Source: Methylolobus aquaticus
GTDB taxonomy: Bacteria; Pseudomonadota; Gammaproteobacteria; Methylococcales; Methylococcaceae
Direction: 5' to 3'
Length of the DNA: 64,000 nucleotides
Assembly (NCBI GenBank): GCA_004168015.1
Contig: SEYW01000008.1
Location: forward strand, 1-64,000
This document shows, in pieces, positions 24,870 through 34,224 of the stretch; position 1 is the stretch's first letter, and the number at the start of each line of letters is the position of its first letter. A program made the translations under genes and the position numbers. The notes beneath the pieces were generated by a model that was not told the origin of the DNA, did not search any database, and worked only from the letters and a program-made list of their open reading frames with translations.

Positions 24870-25721
24870 TCATTCCCCCCGCTCCCGCTTCGCGAATTCC
24901 CTGAACCAGTCGAGGACCGGGGCCAGCGCCGGCGAGCGGTGGTCCCGTGCGGAGACCATGAACGCGGACAGCGTGAAACGCGGCGTATCGGGCACCGGGC
25001 GGAGCCGGCCCGTGGCCAGCAAGGGTTTGGCGACCCGGAGCGGCAGGAAGCAGGAGCCGCCATTCCGCAGCACCAGTTGCGCGGCCAGCCAGCCGATGTC
25101 GGCCTTCTGCGCGGCGGGTTCGAGTTCGGGAAAGCTGTTGCCGTGCTGCGCATAAAAGCCGGGCCCCCATTCGACGTATACGTAGTCGGGATCGGGCCAT
25201 GGCGCATCCGGCTTGGAGCTCAGCAGGGCGAGGGTTTCGTCGAACAGGTGTTCGACGTGCAGGGCCGGATCGTGCCGCGGCGTGAACATCAGGCCGAGGT
25301 CGAGGCTGCCCTGGATCAGTCGGCGCAGCAACTCGTCCTCGAAGCCGATTTCGCTGCGGATCGAGACGTCCGGCAGGCGGCGGCGGAGCTCACCGACCCA
25401 GTCGGGCAGCACCGATTCCCATAGCCCGAGCCGGGCGCCGATGACCAGGTTGGCCCGGAAGCGGCTCGGCAGCCCCATCTCGTCGCGGGCCTGTTCCAGG
25501 CTGACGATGATCGCCTTGGCGTGCTTGACGAAGCGCTGTCCCTGCTGGGTCAGGCTCGCGCCGGTGCGGTTCCGCACGAACAAGGCCGCACCGAGCTCGC
25601 TTTCGAGCCGCTGGATGCGGCTGCTCACGGTCGATTGGGTCACGTACAGCCGGGCGGCCGCTTCCAGGAAGCTGCCGTGAGCGGCCACGCTCAGGAAGGT
25701 CTTGATCTGATCGATGTCCAT
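24870..25721 (-). CDS. LysR family transcriptional regulator
   Basis: A 283-residue regulator. The N-terminal winged helix reads MDIDQIKTFLSVAAHGSFLE, then AARLYVTQSTVSSRIQRLE, and a ligand-binding domain follows from about residue 90. It diverges from the MFS/OMF/MFP efflux operon across about 200 bases that hold repeated GATATC boxes, so it very likely controls that operon in response to an aromatic or drug-like ligand. Length and start agree with the family. Confidence 0.9.
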   Translation of the reverse strand: MDIDQIKTFLSVAAHGSFLEAAARLYVTQSTVSSRIQRLESELGAALFVRNRTGASLTQQGQRFVKHAKAIIVSLEQARDEMGLPSRFRANLVIGARLGLWESVLPDWVGELRRRLPDVSIRSEIGFEDELLRRLIQGSLDLGLMFTPRHDPALHVEHLFDETLALLSSKPDAPWPDPDYVYVEWGPGFYAQHGNSFPELEPAAQKADIGWLAAQLVLRNGGSCFLPLRVAKPLLATGRLRPVPDTPRFTLSAFMVSARDHRSPALAPVLDWFREFAKRERGE

Positions 25722-25738
25722 GGCTTCGTATCGGCATA

Positions 25739-25794
25739 TCCGATATCAAGGTTTCGAAAATTTCGCTTTTCCGATATCAAGCCCATCGATATCG
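25739..25794. promoter_or_regulatory. Candidate LysR operator with repeated GATATC boxes
   Basis: TCCGATATCAAG occurs at 25739-25750 and again at 25770-25781, three helical turns apart, followed by ATCGATATCG at 25785-25794. A TTTCGAAA palindrome lies between. The block is 18 bases from the LysR start and about 130 from the MFS start, the usual place for LysR binding. Confidence 0.5.
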
Positions 25795-25920
25795 TGTCGT
25801 GTCAATAACGAATCCGTAGCCAAGGTCGCGCCCGATCCCGGTTTGGCGCTGCACGTCAGCGGTGCTTCGCGCACCTCGCTCCGGGAACACCCGGTGAACC
25901 GAACCGGTGGACGCTCGTCG

Positions 25921-27507
25921 ATGCTTCACGAATCCCTACACCACCTCCGGGGCTGGCGCTTCATCGCATTCAATCTATGCCTGGGCTTCGCCCACGTGCT
26001 GGTGATCTTCAACGCCGGAGCCTATATCGCGATGCTGCCGCGCGTCGCGGGCGGGCTGGCGATTCCCCCGAGCTTCGCGACCTGGACGCAGACCGACTAT
26101 ATGGTGGCGCTGGCCTTGGCCTATCCGCTCGGCGGCTGGCTGGCGCGGGCCGGCAGCCCCCGGCGGGTCGTGGTTGGTGCCCTGCTCGGTTTCGCCGTGT
26201 GCTCATGGCTGTGTGCGCGTGCAGATGCGTTGTATCCGTATCTGTTCGCCCGTATCGGCCTCGGCCTGTGCGGGGGGCTGAGTCTGCAGGCGGGGCAGTC
26301 CTTGTTGCTGGATGAGTATCCCGCCGCCCGCAAAAGCCTGGGCATCAGCGTGTGGAGCTTCTTCACGCTGATGCCGTTCAGTCTCGGCCCGCCGGTCGGT
26401 GGGTGGATCGCGGATACGCTCGGCTGGCGTTGGCTGTTCTGGCTGAACCTGCCGGTGGCCTTGCTCGCGGCAGCCGGCATCGCGCTACTGCTGCGCGGGC
26501 GGCCCGTAGCGCGCGCGGCGCGCAGCCCGTTCGACTGGGTCGGCTGCGCGCTGTGTTCCGTCGTCTGGCTCGGCGTGCAGACGCTGCTGAATCAGGGCAA
26601 TGACCGCGACTGGCTGGCCTCGCACGCGCTGCAGGCGACGAGCTTCGGGGTGGTCGCGGCGGCATGTCTCTGGGTCGTTCATGCCTGGCATGCGCCGCAT
26701 CCGTACGTGAACCTCCGGCTGCTCGCGAGCCGCAATTTCGCGATTGGTGCTGGCGCGCTGTTCTTCGGCTTCTTGTCGTTCCAGGGCTTGCTGTCGGCCC
26801 TGATCGTGCAACTGCAGCTCAACCTGGGGTACTCGTCCTGGCTGGCGGGTCTGGTCTTCCTGCCGACGGCCCTCTGTGCGAAGCCGGTGGCGGCCGTGAT
26901 GCATCTCGCGGTGCGGCGCGTCGATGCGCGTCTTCTGGCCAGCCTCAGCCTGTGCGGCTTCGCGACGTGCTACCTGTGGCTCAGCCGCTTTGACGACGCG
27001 GCCTCGTTCGCCGCGTTGCTGTGGCCGAAGGTGCTCGAAGGCGCCTGTCTCGGTGCCTTCTTCGTACCGCTGACGACCCTGATGCTGCAGGGGCTGCCGG
27101 CCGAACGGCACGGTGCCGCGCTGGAACTGGCGAATCTGATGCGGATTGCATCGGGCGCGATCGGTATCAGCCTGCAAGGGGTCGTGTTGTACCGCCGCAC
27201 ACCTTTCCATTTACAGCGCTGGGCAGAGGCACGGGATCGATGGGACGGCGCGACCGCGCCGATGCTCGATGCGTTCGTGATGCTCGGCTTCGACGAGGCG
27301 CAGGCCGGCGCGCGCCTGATCCGATTCGCCGCGCGGCAGGCAGCGATCCGTGCCTTGAACGACGGCTTCTGGCTGGCGGGCGGTGTCTGCCTGGTGCTGG
27401 CGGTCGCGGTCTGGGTCGCGCATCCGCCGGTCAGGGCCGTCGCCGAGTCGCGCGCCGCCGCGCTGCGCCGCGACCAGGACGAAGCAACCGCGGAGGAGGC
27501 GGTATGA
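25921..27507 (+). CDS. DHA2-type MFS multidrug efflux transporter
   Basis: A 528-residue inner-membrane drug:proton antiporter of the EmrB type with about 14 hydrophobic helices. It has WTQTDYMVALALAYPLGGWLA and a motif C-like GPPVGGWIADTLGWRWLFWLN. The ATG at 25921 is chosen because it directly precedes the first helix; the frame upstream overlaps the LysR operator region. Its stop overlaps the next start in ATGA, so it is coupled to the outer-membrane partner. Substrate unknown. Confidence 0.85.
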   Translation: MLHESLHHLRGWRFIAFNLCLGFAHVLVIFNAGAYIAMLPRVAGGLAIPPSFATWTQTDYMVALALAYPLGGWLARAGSPRRVVVGALLGFAVCSWLCARADALYPYLFARIGLGLCGGLSLQAGQSLLLDEYPAARKSLGISVWSFFTLMPFSLGPPVGGWIADTLGWRWLFWLNLPVALLAAAGIALLLRGRPVARAARSPFDWVGCALCSVVWLGVQTLLNQGNDRDWLASHALQATSFGVVAAACLWVVHAWHAPHPYVNLRLLASRNFAIGAGALFFGFLSFQGLLSALIVQLQLNLGYSSWLAGLVFLPTALCAKPVAAVMHLAVRRVDARLLASLSLCGFATCYLWLSRFDDAASFAALLWPKVLEGACLGAFFVPLTTLMLQGLPAERHGAALELANLMRIASGAIGISLQGVVLYRRTPFHLQRWAEARDRWDGATAPMLDAFVMLGFDEAQAGARLIRFAARQAAIRALNDGFWLAGGVCLVLAVAVWVAHPPVRAVAESRAAALRRDQDEATAEEAV

Positions 27508-28958
27508 CGCTGACCCGCTGGCTCGTGCGACCGCTGGCCCCGATGATGGTGCTGCTCGTCGGTTGCGTGCCCGTGAGTGAACGTCCGGAGCGGGCTGCCA
27601 TGCGGGCCGTTCCGGCCTTCGGTGCGACCGTCGCCGAACTCGCGCCGCAGGCCGCCGTCTCGGGCACTGCCGCCCTCCCGGAGTGGTGGCGGCTGTTCGG
27701 GGACAGCGAACTGAACCGGCTGGTCGGCGCGGCGCTGTCCGGCAATCCGGGCCTGAAAACGGCCGAGGCCCGCTTGCGCGAGTCGCAGTCGCTGGTCGAT
27801 CGCGCCGGGGCCGAGCTTTATCCGACGCTCAGTTCGCGGGTGACGTTCGCGGCCGAACGTTTCTCGGCCACCGACGTGCAGCTCCGACTGGCCGGCGACA
27901 ACTTTCGCCACCTGCTGGCCGACCCGCTGGTACTGCGCTACCACCTGGATTTCTGGGGCCAGGATCGGGCCCGCCTGCAGCAGTCGATCGCGCACTCCCT
28001 GGCCATCGCGGCGGAACGGGACGATGCGCGGCTGTTGCTCGCGGCGAGCGTCGCCGCGGCCTATTTCGAGTTGCAGGCCGCCGTGGAACAGGCGCGCCTG
28101 GCGCGGGACGTGGTTGCGGAGGCCACGGCCTTGCAGAATCTGGAGCAAAGCCGTTGGGCGAGCGGCCTGACGACGAAGCCGCTGCTGCTACGGACGCAGG
28201 CCGCGGTCGAGGAAGCCGGGCAGCTGTCGGCGGGTGCCGAGGCGACGGTGCGCGTGCTGCGCAATCTGCTCGCGAACCTCGCCGGGCAGGGTCCCGACTG
28301 GGGCCGGTCGATACGCGCCGGCGAGCTTCCGCCGGAATCCGTGCCGGCGCTGCCGGTCGAACTGCCGCTGCATCTGCTGGCCACGCGCCCGGACCTCCGG
28401 GCCGCGCGGCTCGAGGCCGAGTCCGCGGCCGAAGCGATCGAGGTCGCGCGCACGGCGTTCTATCCCGACGTCAATCTGGTCGGCTTTGCCGGCTTGCATA
28501 CCGTCACGCTGACCGATGTGCTGTTTCACGGGTCTAGCCTCGCCTATGCGGTCGGACCGACCGTGACCTTCCCGCTGTTCGAAGGCGGACGATTGCAGGC
28601 GGCGCTGACCGAGCGCGAGGCGCTCTACGATCTCGCGGTCGAACGCTACAACGACACTTTGCTGGGGGCGGTCCGGGAGACGGCCGACGCGCTGGTCCGG
28701 CTGCGCGAATGGGATGCGAAGCTGGACGAACAGGCGCGGCTGCTCGCGGAGACCGAGGAGGCGCAGCGCGTGGCCGAGGCGACGGTCAGCGCCGGGCTCG
28801 GGGATCGGACCGTTGGGCTGCGGGCCCGGCTCGATGTGCTGGTGATGCGTTCGCGCCTCGCCGAGCTGCGCGGGCGGCGTCTCCGGGCGGGCGTGGCGCT
28901 GTGCCAGGCAATGGGCAGCGGGTGGCGCAGGTTGCCGGCGCGGAGCCCGGCCTCGTGA
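27504..28958 (+). CDS. NodT-family outer-membrane efflux lipoprotein
   Basis: A 484-residue TolC-like channel component. Residues 1-23 are a lipoprotein signal with lipobox LVGC, so the N-terminus should be lipid-anchored in the outer membrane. Two outer membrane efflux repeats follow (EWWRLFGDSELNRLVGAALSGNPGLKTAEARLRESQ; then LPVELPLHLLATRPDLRAARLE). NodT-family proteins join an MFS or RND pump to the outside through a periplasmic adaptor. It overlaps both neighbours by 4 bases. Confidence 0.88.
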   Translation: MTLTRWLVRPLAPMMVLLVGCVPVSERPERAAMRAVPAFGATVAELAPQAAVSGTAALPEWWRLFGDSELNRLVGAALSGNPGLKTAEARLRESQSLVDRAGAELYPTLSSRVTFAAERFSATDVQLRLAGDNFRHLLADPLVLRYHLDFWGQDRARLQQSIAHSLAIAAERDDARLLLAASVAAAYFELQAAVEQARLARDVVAEATALQNLEQSRWASGLTTKPLLLRTQAAVEEAGQLSAGAEATVRVLRNLLANLAGQGPDWGRSIRAGELPPESVPALPVELPLHLLATRPDLRAARLEAESAAEAIEVARTAFYPDVNLVGFAGLHTVTLTDVLFHGSSLAYAVGPTVTFPLFEGGRLQAALTEREALYDLAVERYNDTLLGAVRETADALVRLREWDAKLDEQARLLAETEEAQRVAEATVSAGLGDRTVGLRARLDVLVMRSRLAELRGRRLRAGVALCQAMGSGWRRLPARSPAS

Positions 28959-30127
28959 CACCCCGGCATTCCGAACCCACGGCGTCCTCGCAACGTCGGT
29001 GGCGCGCCGCGCGCCGCCGGCTGTCCGGCACCGCGGTCGTGCTTGTGCTGCTGGGGCTGGGCTTGTGGGGGTATTCCGGGTATCGGGAACGGCGTTGGGT
29101 CGGCACCGACGATGCCTTCGTGACCGGGCACGTGATACCGGTCGAGGTGCAGGCCGAAGGCACGGTCGTCGCGGTACTCGCGGAGAACACCCAGTCCGTC
29201 GCGCAGGGCCAGGTGCTGGTCCGGCTGGACGGGCATCATGCCGGGATCGCCCTGCAACAGGCGCAGGCGGAACTCGCGGCGACCGTGCGTCAGATCGCGG
29301 CCCTGCAGGCGCGGCAGGAGACACTGGCCCGACGCATCGCGGCGCGCACCGCGGCCCTGGAGGCGGTCCGCCACGATCTGGCGCGGTTCCGGCAGGCGGG
29401 TCTGGATGGCGCGGTTTCCGAACAGCAACAGCAGAATGCCACGGACAAGATCCTGGAGCTGGAGGCGGCGGTCGGCGAGGTCCGTGCCGAACAGAAGGAA
29501 CTGTCCGTGCAACTCGGCGCGGCCGGCATCGCGCACCATCCGGCGGTCGAGGCCGCCAAGCAGCGGTTTCGCCGGGCCGCGCTGGACTTCCGGCGCCAGG
29601 AAATCCGCGCCCCGGTGAGCGGTGCGGTTGCCAAGCGGAAGGTGCAGGTCGGCGACCGCGTGGCGCCGGGCGTGCCGGTCATGGTCATCGTGCCGCTGGA
29701 TCAGCTCTGGGTCGAGGCCAACGTGTTGGAGGGCGATCTGGCGGGCATCCGGCCGGGACAGGCGGCCGAGATTCGCGTCGATGCCCATCCGGACCGGGTC
29801 TACCATGGCTGGGTCGAAGGCCTGAATCCGGGTACCGGGAGCGTGTTCGCGCTGTTGCCGACGGACAATGCCACCGGAAACTTCATCCACATCGCCGAGC
29901 GCGTGCCGGTCCGCATTGCGCTGGACCCGCAAGAGCTCGCGCGCGGGCCCTTGCAGCCCGGTCTGTCGACCTACACCCGTATTGCGTTGAGTGAATCGCC
30001 CGAGCCGTCCCCGCGGACCTCCCTGACCGAAACCAAGACGCCGGCCTACCGCACGTCGGCCTTCGACCGGGAACTGGATGGTCTGGAGGCGACCATCGCC
30101 CGCGTCGTGGCCGAGAACAGCCGCTGA
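28955..30127 (+). CDS. HlyD/EmrA-family periplasmic adaptor
   Basis: A 390-residue membrane-fusion protein. One membrane helix at about residues 25-45 (GTAVVLVLLGLGLWGYSGY), then the lipoyl-like segment TDDAFVTGHVIPVEVQAEGTV, a long coiled-coil hairpin (about 95-195), and the second barrel half APVSGAVAKRKVQVGDRVAPG. It links the MFS pump to the NodT channel. The GTG at 28955 overlaps the previous stop (GTGA) and keeps the N-terminal anchor; an ATG further upstream lies inside the OMF gene. It ends the operon. Confidence 0.88.
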   Translation: MTPRHSEPTASSQRRWRAARRRLSGTAVVLVLLGLGLWGYSGYRERRWVGTDDAFVTGHVIPVEVQAEGTVVAVLAENTQSVAQGQVLVRLDGHHAGIALQQAQAELAATVRQIAALQARQETLARRIAARTAALEAVRHDLARFRQAGLDGAVSEQQQQNATDKILELEAAVGEVRAEQKELSVQLGAAGIAHHPAVEAAKQRFRRAALDFRRQEIRAPVSGAVAKRKVQVGDRVAPGVPVMVIVPLDQLWVEANVLEGDLAGIRPGQAAEIRVDAHPDRVYHGWVEGLNPGTGSVFALLPTDNATGNFIHIAERVPVRIALDPQELARGPLQPGLSTYTRIALSESPEPSPRTSLTETKTPAYRTSAFDRELDGLEATIARVVAENSR

Positions 30128-30305
30128 CGCAATTTCTGGCGCGAGCCTGTCGTCTTGTGCGGAAGCTTCCTTTTCCCGAGCCTGCTTGTCGCATCGCAGG
30201 CCGCGTCGGGTCGGGCGGCGCACGATTGTCCGGCGATGAGATGCGGGTTATCTTCCCGGCCAACGAGGGCCGATACGCCCTTCTCACCACGAACGGAGCC
30301 GCACG

Positions 30306-31646
30306 ATGCCAACACGTCCGGATATCGCCCCGGAACCGACGCGAATCGTGTTCTTCGGGCTGGGCGCGGTGGGCTCGGCGTTGCTGATCTGCCTGTCGGA
30401 ACTGGCCGAGCGCGATGACGTGCCGGTTCGCTTCGTCGTCTACGTGCTGCACCCCGATGCAGCCCGGGATGCCCTCTTCCATGCCGAACGCCTGTTCGAC
30501 CGCATCGACTTCATCGGCGTCGCGGACTTTGCGCCGGTGTTCGCCTACGAGGCCGCGCATCATCAGCCGTTGGCCGGCGCAGCGATGCTGGTCAATGCCG
30601 CGCTGCCGGAATTCAACGGTCCGATCATAGAACTCGGCCTTCGCATCGGCGCCCATACGGTCGATCTGGCCTCGGACATGTACGATGCCGTCACCGAGCG
30701 CACACTGACCTTCTCACAATATGACTTCGACGCGGCGCTGCGCGAGCGCGGCATCGCCGCGCTGATCAACCTGGGCATCTCGCCCGGCGTGACCAATTTC
30801 CTGATCGGCCGGCGGATGCACGAATTGCTTGCCGCGGACCGGAAGGAACTGGAGGTCGAGAGCATCGACCTCTACCTGCTGGAAGACATCGACTCGGACC
30901 AGATCATCTTCTCCTGGTCACCCCTCGTGGCGCTGGAGGAACTGGCCCAGCAGCCGCGCATCTGGAACAAGGGACGGATGCAGGTGCTGGAGCCCTTCAC
31001 GGCCGCCCGCAACTACGACTTTCCGCACGAGCCGCAACCGATCCGGCAGTACCCGCTGTATCAGGAGGAACTGCTGTCGCTGCACCGCTCGTTCCCGGAT
31101 GTGGACTCGATCGGTGTCTACACTGGCGGCTCGGAGGTCGAACTGGTCAAGGCGTTGTTCCAGCTCAACCTGCTGTCGAAGCGCAGCCTGCCGAACCAGC
31201 CGGAGCTGACGATCGAGGCAATGGTCCGCGCCATCCTGCCCGGCATGAACAAGCCCCGGCGTATCGAGGAGCACCTGAGAAACGGCGTGATCCGGCGCAC
31301 CCATTTCGCTGCCGCGGCGGAAATCCGCATTGCCGAGAGCGTGCGCAACGAGCGTCAGACCGTGATCGAAACCGTGGGGCTGAGCTATCTGCGTTACCGC
31401 GATCTGCTGCATAGCCCTTACGCCGGTGCGACCTACATCTCGTATCCCACCGCCGTCGGCGCCGCGATCCTGGCCTGGCACGCGCTGGCCTTCGCTCGCG
31501 AGCAGCCGACGCAACTGGTCGGCGTCATTACCGGCGAGGATCTCGCGCGCATTCTGCCGCGCCCCGCTGCAGATGCGATCCGGCGGGACCTCGTCGCCTG
31601 GGACATCGACCTGTTCGAGAGCGTGCGTGATGCCTCCGAAACGTGA
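30306..31646 (+). CDS. Saccharopine dehydrogenase-like NAD(P)-binding protein
   Basis: A 446-residue protein with an N-terminal Rossmann motif (IVFFGLGAVGSALLICL, residues 14-30) and saccharopine dehydrogenase/homospermidine synthase-like features such as VDLASDMYD and LGISPGVTNFLIGRRM. The family joins or cleaves amino acids or polyamines through NAD(P)H-linked imine reduction. It stands alone between the efflux operon and the Uma2 gene, with a 178-base upstream gap. Substrate cannot be assigned. Confidence 0.7.
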   Translation: MPTRPDIAPEPTRIVFFGLGAVGSALLICLSELAERDDVPVRFVVYVLHPDAARDALFHAERLFDRIDFIGVADFAPVFAYEAAHHQPLAGAAMLVNAALPEFNGPIIELGLRIGAHTVDLASDMYDAVTERTLTFSQYDFDAALRERGIAALINLGISPGVTNFLIGRRMHELLAADRKELEVESIDLYLLEDIDSDQIIFSWSPLVALEELAQQPRIWNKGRMQVLEPFTAARNYDFPHEPQPIRQYPLYQEELLSLHRSFPDVDSIGVYTGGSEVELVKALFQLNLLSKRSLPNQPELTIEAMVRAILPGMNKPRRIEEHLRNGVIRRTHFAAAAEIRIAESVRNERQTVIETVGLSYLRYRDLLHSPYAGATYISYPTAVGAAILAWHALAFAREQPTQLVGVITGEDLARILPRPAADAIRRDLVAWDIDLFESVRDASET

Positions 31647-31799
31647 GCGGGTGGAGCCACGCGGACCCGCCTTTGGGCGGCGGCACAGATTCGCCGGGTT
31701 TGAGTGGGGTCCCTCAACCTCACCCAGGGGACTAAGCTTTTCCCTATTTCGTCGGCCACCGTACACTAGCGCCAAGCCTCGAGACGCGAGAATCCCGCC

Positions 31800-32165
31800 A
31801 TGTCGACACCGGCGTCCCGTTTAGCGACCTATGAGGATCTGTGCCAGGTGCCGGACATCGCCGGCTGGCGGCGCGAGCGCCTGCCGGCGCTACCGGACAA
31901 AGCCTATTTCGAGGTGGCGCCCGACTGGCTTTGCGAAGTGTTGTCTCCGTCTACGGCACAAATGGATCGCGCGGACAAACTGCCGATCTATGCCGCCCGG
32001 GGAGTCGGCCACGTGTGGCTGATCGACCCGGACGCGCGCACGCTGGAAGTGTTCGCATTGCACGAGGCCCATTGGCGTCTCGAAGCGGTCTACCAGGACG
32101 ACGCCACGGTCAGTGCCCCGCCCTTCGACGCGCTGAGCTTCGGGCTGGATGCGTTGTGGGCTTAG
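31800..32165 (+). pseudogene. Uma2-family endonuclease gene with internal deletion
   Basis: A 121-residue reading frame. Residues 1-16 (MSTPASRLATYEDLCQ) match the start of Uma2 proteins (DUF820, PD-(D/E)xK nuclease fold, usually about 190 residues). The next residues, VPDIAGWRRERLP, match a part normally some 70 residues further on. The C-terminal half (WLCEVLSPSTAQMDRADKLP, VGHVWLIDPDARTLEVFAL) is complete. An in-frame internal deletion is therefore likely. The PD and E-V-L active-site region remain, so a reduced product cannot be ruled out. Confidence 0.65.
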
Positions 32166-32295
32166 GTCAGGTAGCCTCCGGCCTGAGTCCGAGACTCTCT
32201 TGACTGGCGTGTGCTACCTGCGACACGGGGCTGGGTGACGCGGTAGCCGTCGCAGCGCCCGCTCACCCGGTCTGCCGCGTAAGCCGGCCCTACGA

Positions 32296-32877
32296 TCACC
32301 CATCCAGCCCCTCCAGGGACAACAGGGTCCGCGCGACGTCGGCTATGCGCAGCCCTCGGTTCATCGCGGTCTTGCGCAGCAGTGCGTAAGCCTGTTCCTC
32401 GGTGAGTCCCTTGCGCTGGATCAGGATGCCCTTGGCCTTGTCGACGATCTTGCGGTCGGCGAGTTGCACCTTGGTGTCGGCGAGTTCACGGCGCAGCGCC
32501 TGGAATTCGCGGAAGCGCGCGATCGCGACGTCGACGATCGGCAGGATGCGCTCCTTGCTGAGGCCGTCGACCACGTAGGCGCTGACGCCGGCCTGCACGG
32601 CCTGACGGATGTACTCGCCGTCGCGGTTGTTCGAGAACATGATGATCGGCTTGGGGTTGTCGCGGCCGACCTCGCGCAGGTCCTCCAGCGTGTCGCGGCC
32701 CGGCGCCTCCATATCGATGATGACGACGTCGGGTTGGGCATCGGTGACGATCTGCAGCAGGCTGCCTTCGTCGACGGTCCGGGCGACGACGCGGTGGCCG
32801 GCATCGGTCAGTGCCTGCTCCAGCACCGCGCTGCGGGCCGGATCCTGGTCGACGATCATGATGCGCAGCATGTTCAC
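32296..32877 (-). CDS. nasT: ANTAR-domain response regulator NasT (nitrate antiterminator)
   Basis: A 193-residue regulator. Residues 4-120 form a receiver-like domain with the acidic site in VVIIDMEAPG; a short coiled coil (FREFQALRRELADTKVQL) leads into an ANTAR RNA-binding domain at about 130-190 (DKAKGILIQRKGLTEEQAYALLRKTAMNRGLRIADVA). NasT binds paired hexaloop RNA hairpins and prevents termination in nitrate-gene leaders when NasS releases it. Two such leaders occur in this window, before narK and before the porin gene. A GTG at 32877 overlaps the nasS stop (GTGA). It is the last gene of the operon. Confidence 0.9.
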   Translation of the reverse strand: MNMLRIMIVDQDPARSAVLEQALTDAGHRVVARTVDEGSLLQIVTDAQPDVVIIDMEAPGRDTLEDLREVGRDNPKPIIMFSNNRDGEYIRQAVQAGVSAYVVDGLSKERILPIVDVAIARFREFQALRRELADTKVQLADRKIVDKAKGILIQRKGLTEEQAYALLRKTAMNRGLRIADVARTLLSLEGLDG

Positions 32878-34172
32878 GGGCGGCCCCGCGGTCCGAACAG
32901 TTCGGCCGGATCGAGCTTGCGGTGGTGCAATTCGCAGCCGAGCAGATAGGCAACGGGGTCCGCCGGGTCGAACACGCTGTCATCGACGAAGCGGTCGGCG
33001 CCCAGCGTCATCCCGTCGCGCTGCCATGGCGCGGCATGCGCGCCCTCGGATTTCTCATCGTCGGCCGGGCACGCGATCCTGAGTTCGCCGGCGGCCTGCC
33101 GATAGAGGTCGGGCCGGTACACCGTGTGTGCGATACCGCGCAGATCGATCGGTTCCCGGATCTGCCCCCATCGGACCATCTGCGTCAGCAGCCACAGCGC
33201 GTGCGAGCGCCACGGGAAGTTGGCCGCGTAGCGGGAAAACACATTGAAGTCCGGCATCGGGAGCGGCGCGGCGCCGGCGGCATAACGGTACGAACCGGTC
33301 ATCGACATCGCGATGATCTCGGCCGGTGCACCGACGTAGTCCGGATGTGACAGCAGCTCGGCCGCTGCTAGCCGATTTGAGGGTTCGTCGAGCCAGCAGG
33401 CCGCCTCCAGCAGCGCCTTGATGACCGACGTGTGCGTCGCCGGATACCGCGCAGCCCAGTCGGCGTTGACGCCGAGGACCTTCTCCGGATGGTTGTTCCA
33501 GATGTCGTGACTGGTCGTCAGCACGCGCCCCAGTCCCTCGGCCACCGCAGCGGCATTCCACGGCTCACCGACGCAGAACCCGTCGATGGCACCGATGCGC
33601 AGGGCCTCGACCATCTGCGGCGGCGGGATCACGACCAGTCGCAGATCACGGTCCGGGTCGACACCGCCCGCCGCCAGCCAGTAGCGCAGCAGGTAGTTAT
33701 GCGTCGAGTGCGGAAACACCATCGCGAACACCGGCGGCGTTCTGCCCGCCGCGTGGCGCGCATCGATGAGTTGTTTGAGGCGATCGGCTGCGACCGGCGC
33801 CTCGCCGGATCCATCCGGATCGAGCGTCGCCATCTCGTCGTAAAACGCATTCGAAACGGTGATGGCATTCCCGTTCAAGTCCAGCGACAGCGCGGTGACG
33901 GTCGCCTGTTGGACCTCACCCAGACCGAGGGTCGTCGCCAGCGGCATGCTGGCCAGCATTTGCGCGCCGTCCAGCAGGCCTGCGGCGACCTTGTCGCGAA
34001 TGTTCGCCCAGGACGCTTCGCGCGACAGTGTGACGTCGAGCCCGTGGCGGGCAAAAAGGCCATGTTCCTGCGCGATGACCAGCGGCGCGCAATCGGTCAG
34101 CGGAACGAAGCCCAGCGTCAGCCGCGGCTTCTCGGGAACCGCGTCACGGTTCGGGGGCTCTGCCGAAGTCAA
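32874..34172 (-). CDS. nasS: Nitrate/nitrite sensor NasS (NrtA-like)
   Basis: A 432-residue relative of the periplasmic nitrate-binding proteins NrtA/CmpA (LTLGFVPLTDCAPLVIAQEHGLFARHGLDVTLSREASWANIRDKV), but with no signal peptide, so it is cytoplasmic. NasS holds NasT inactive until nitrate or nitrite binds. The start is a TTG at 34172, supported by a GAGGAG ribosome site 8 bases before it and by the absence of ATG before the conserved domain. It lies 52 bases after nasA and overlaps nasT. Confidence 0.9.
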   Translation of the reverse strand: MTSAEPPNRDAVPEKPRLTLGFVPLTDCAPLVIAQEHGLFARHGLDVTLSREASWANIRDKVAAGLLDGAQMLASMPLATTLGLGEVQQATVTALSLDLNGNAITVSNAFYDEMATLDPDGSGEAPVAADRLKQLIDARHAAGRTPPVFAMVFPHSTHNYLLRYWLAAGGVDPDRDLRLVVIPPPQMVEALRIGAIDGFCVGEPWNAAAVAEGLGRVLTTSHDIWNNHPEKVLGVNADWAARYPATHTSVIKALLEAACWLDEPSNRLAAAELLSHPDYVGAPAEIIAMSMTGSYRYAAGAAPLPMPDFNVFSRYAANFPWRSHALWLLTQMVRWGQIREPIDLRGIAHTVYRPDLYRQAAGELRIACPADDEKSEGAHAAPWQRDGMTLGADRFVDDSVFDPADPVAYLLGCELHHRKLDPAELFGPRGRP

Positions 34173-34224
34173 TCGAGCGTCTCCTCAAGGTTCAAAGGGA
34201 ATCGAATGTTCAATGCGCCCGCGT

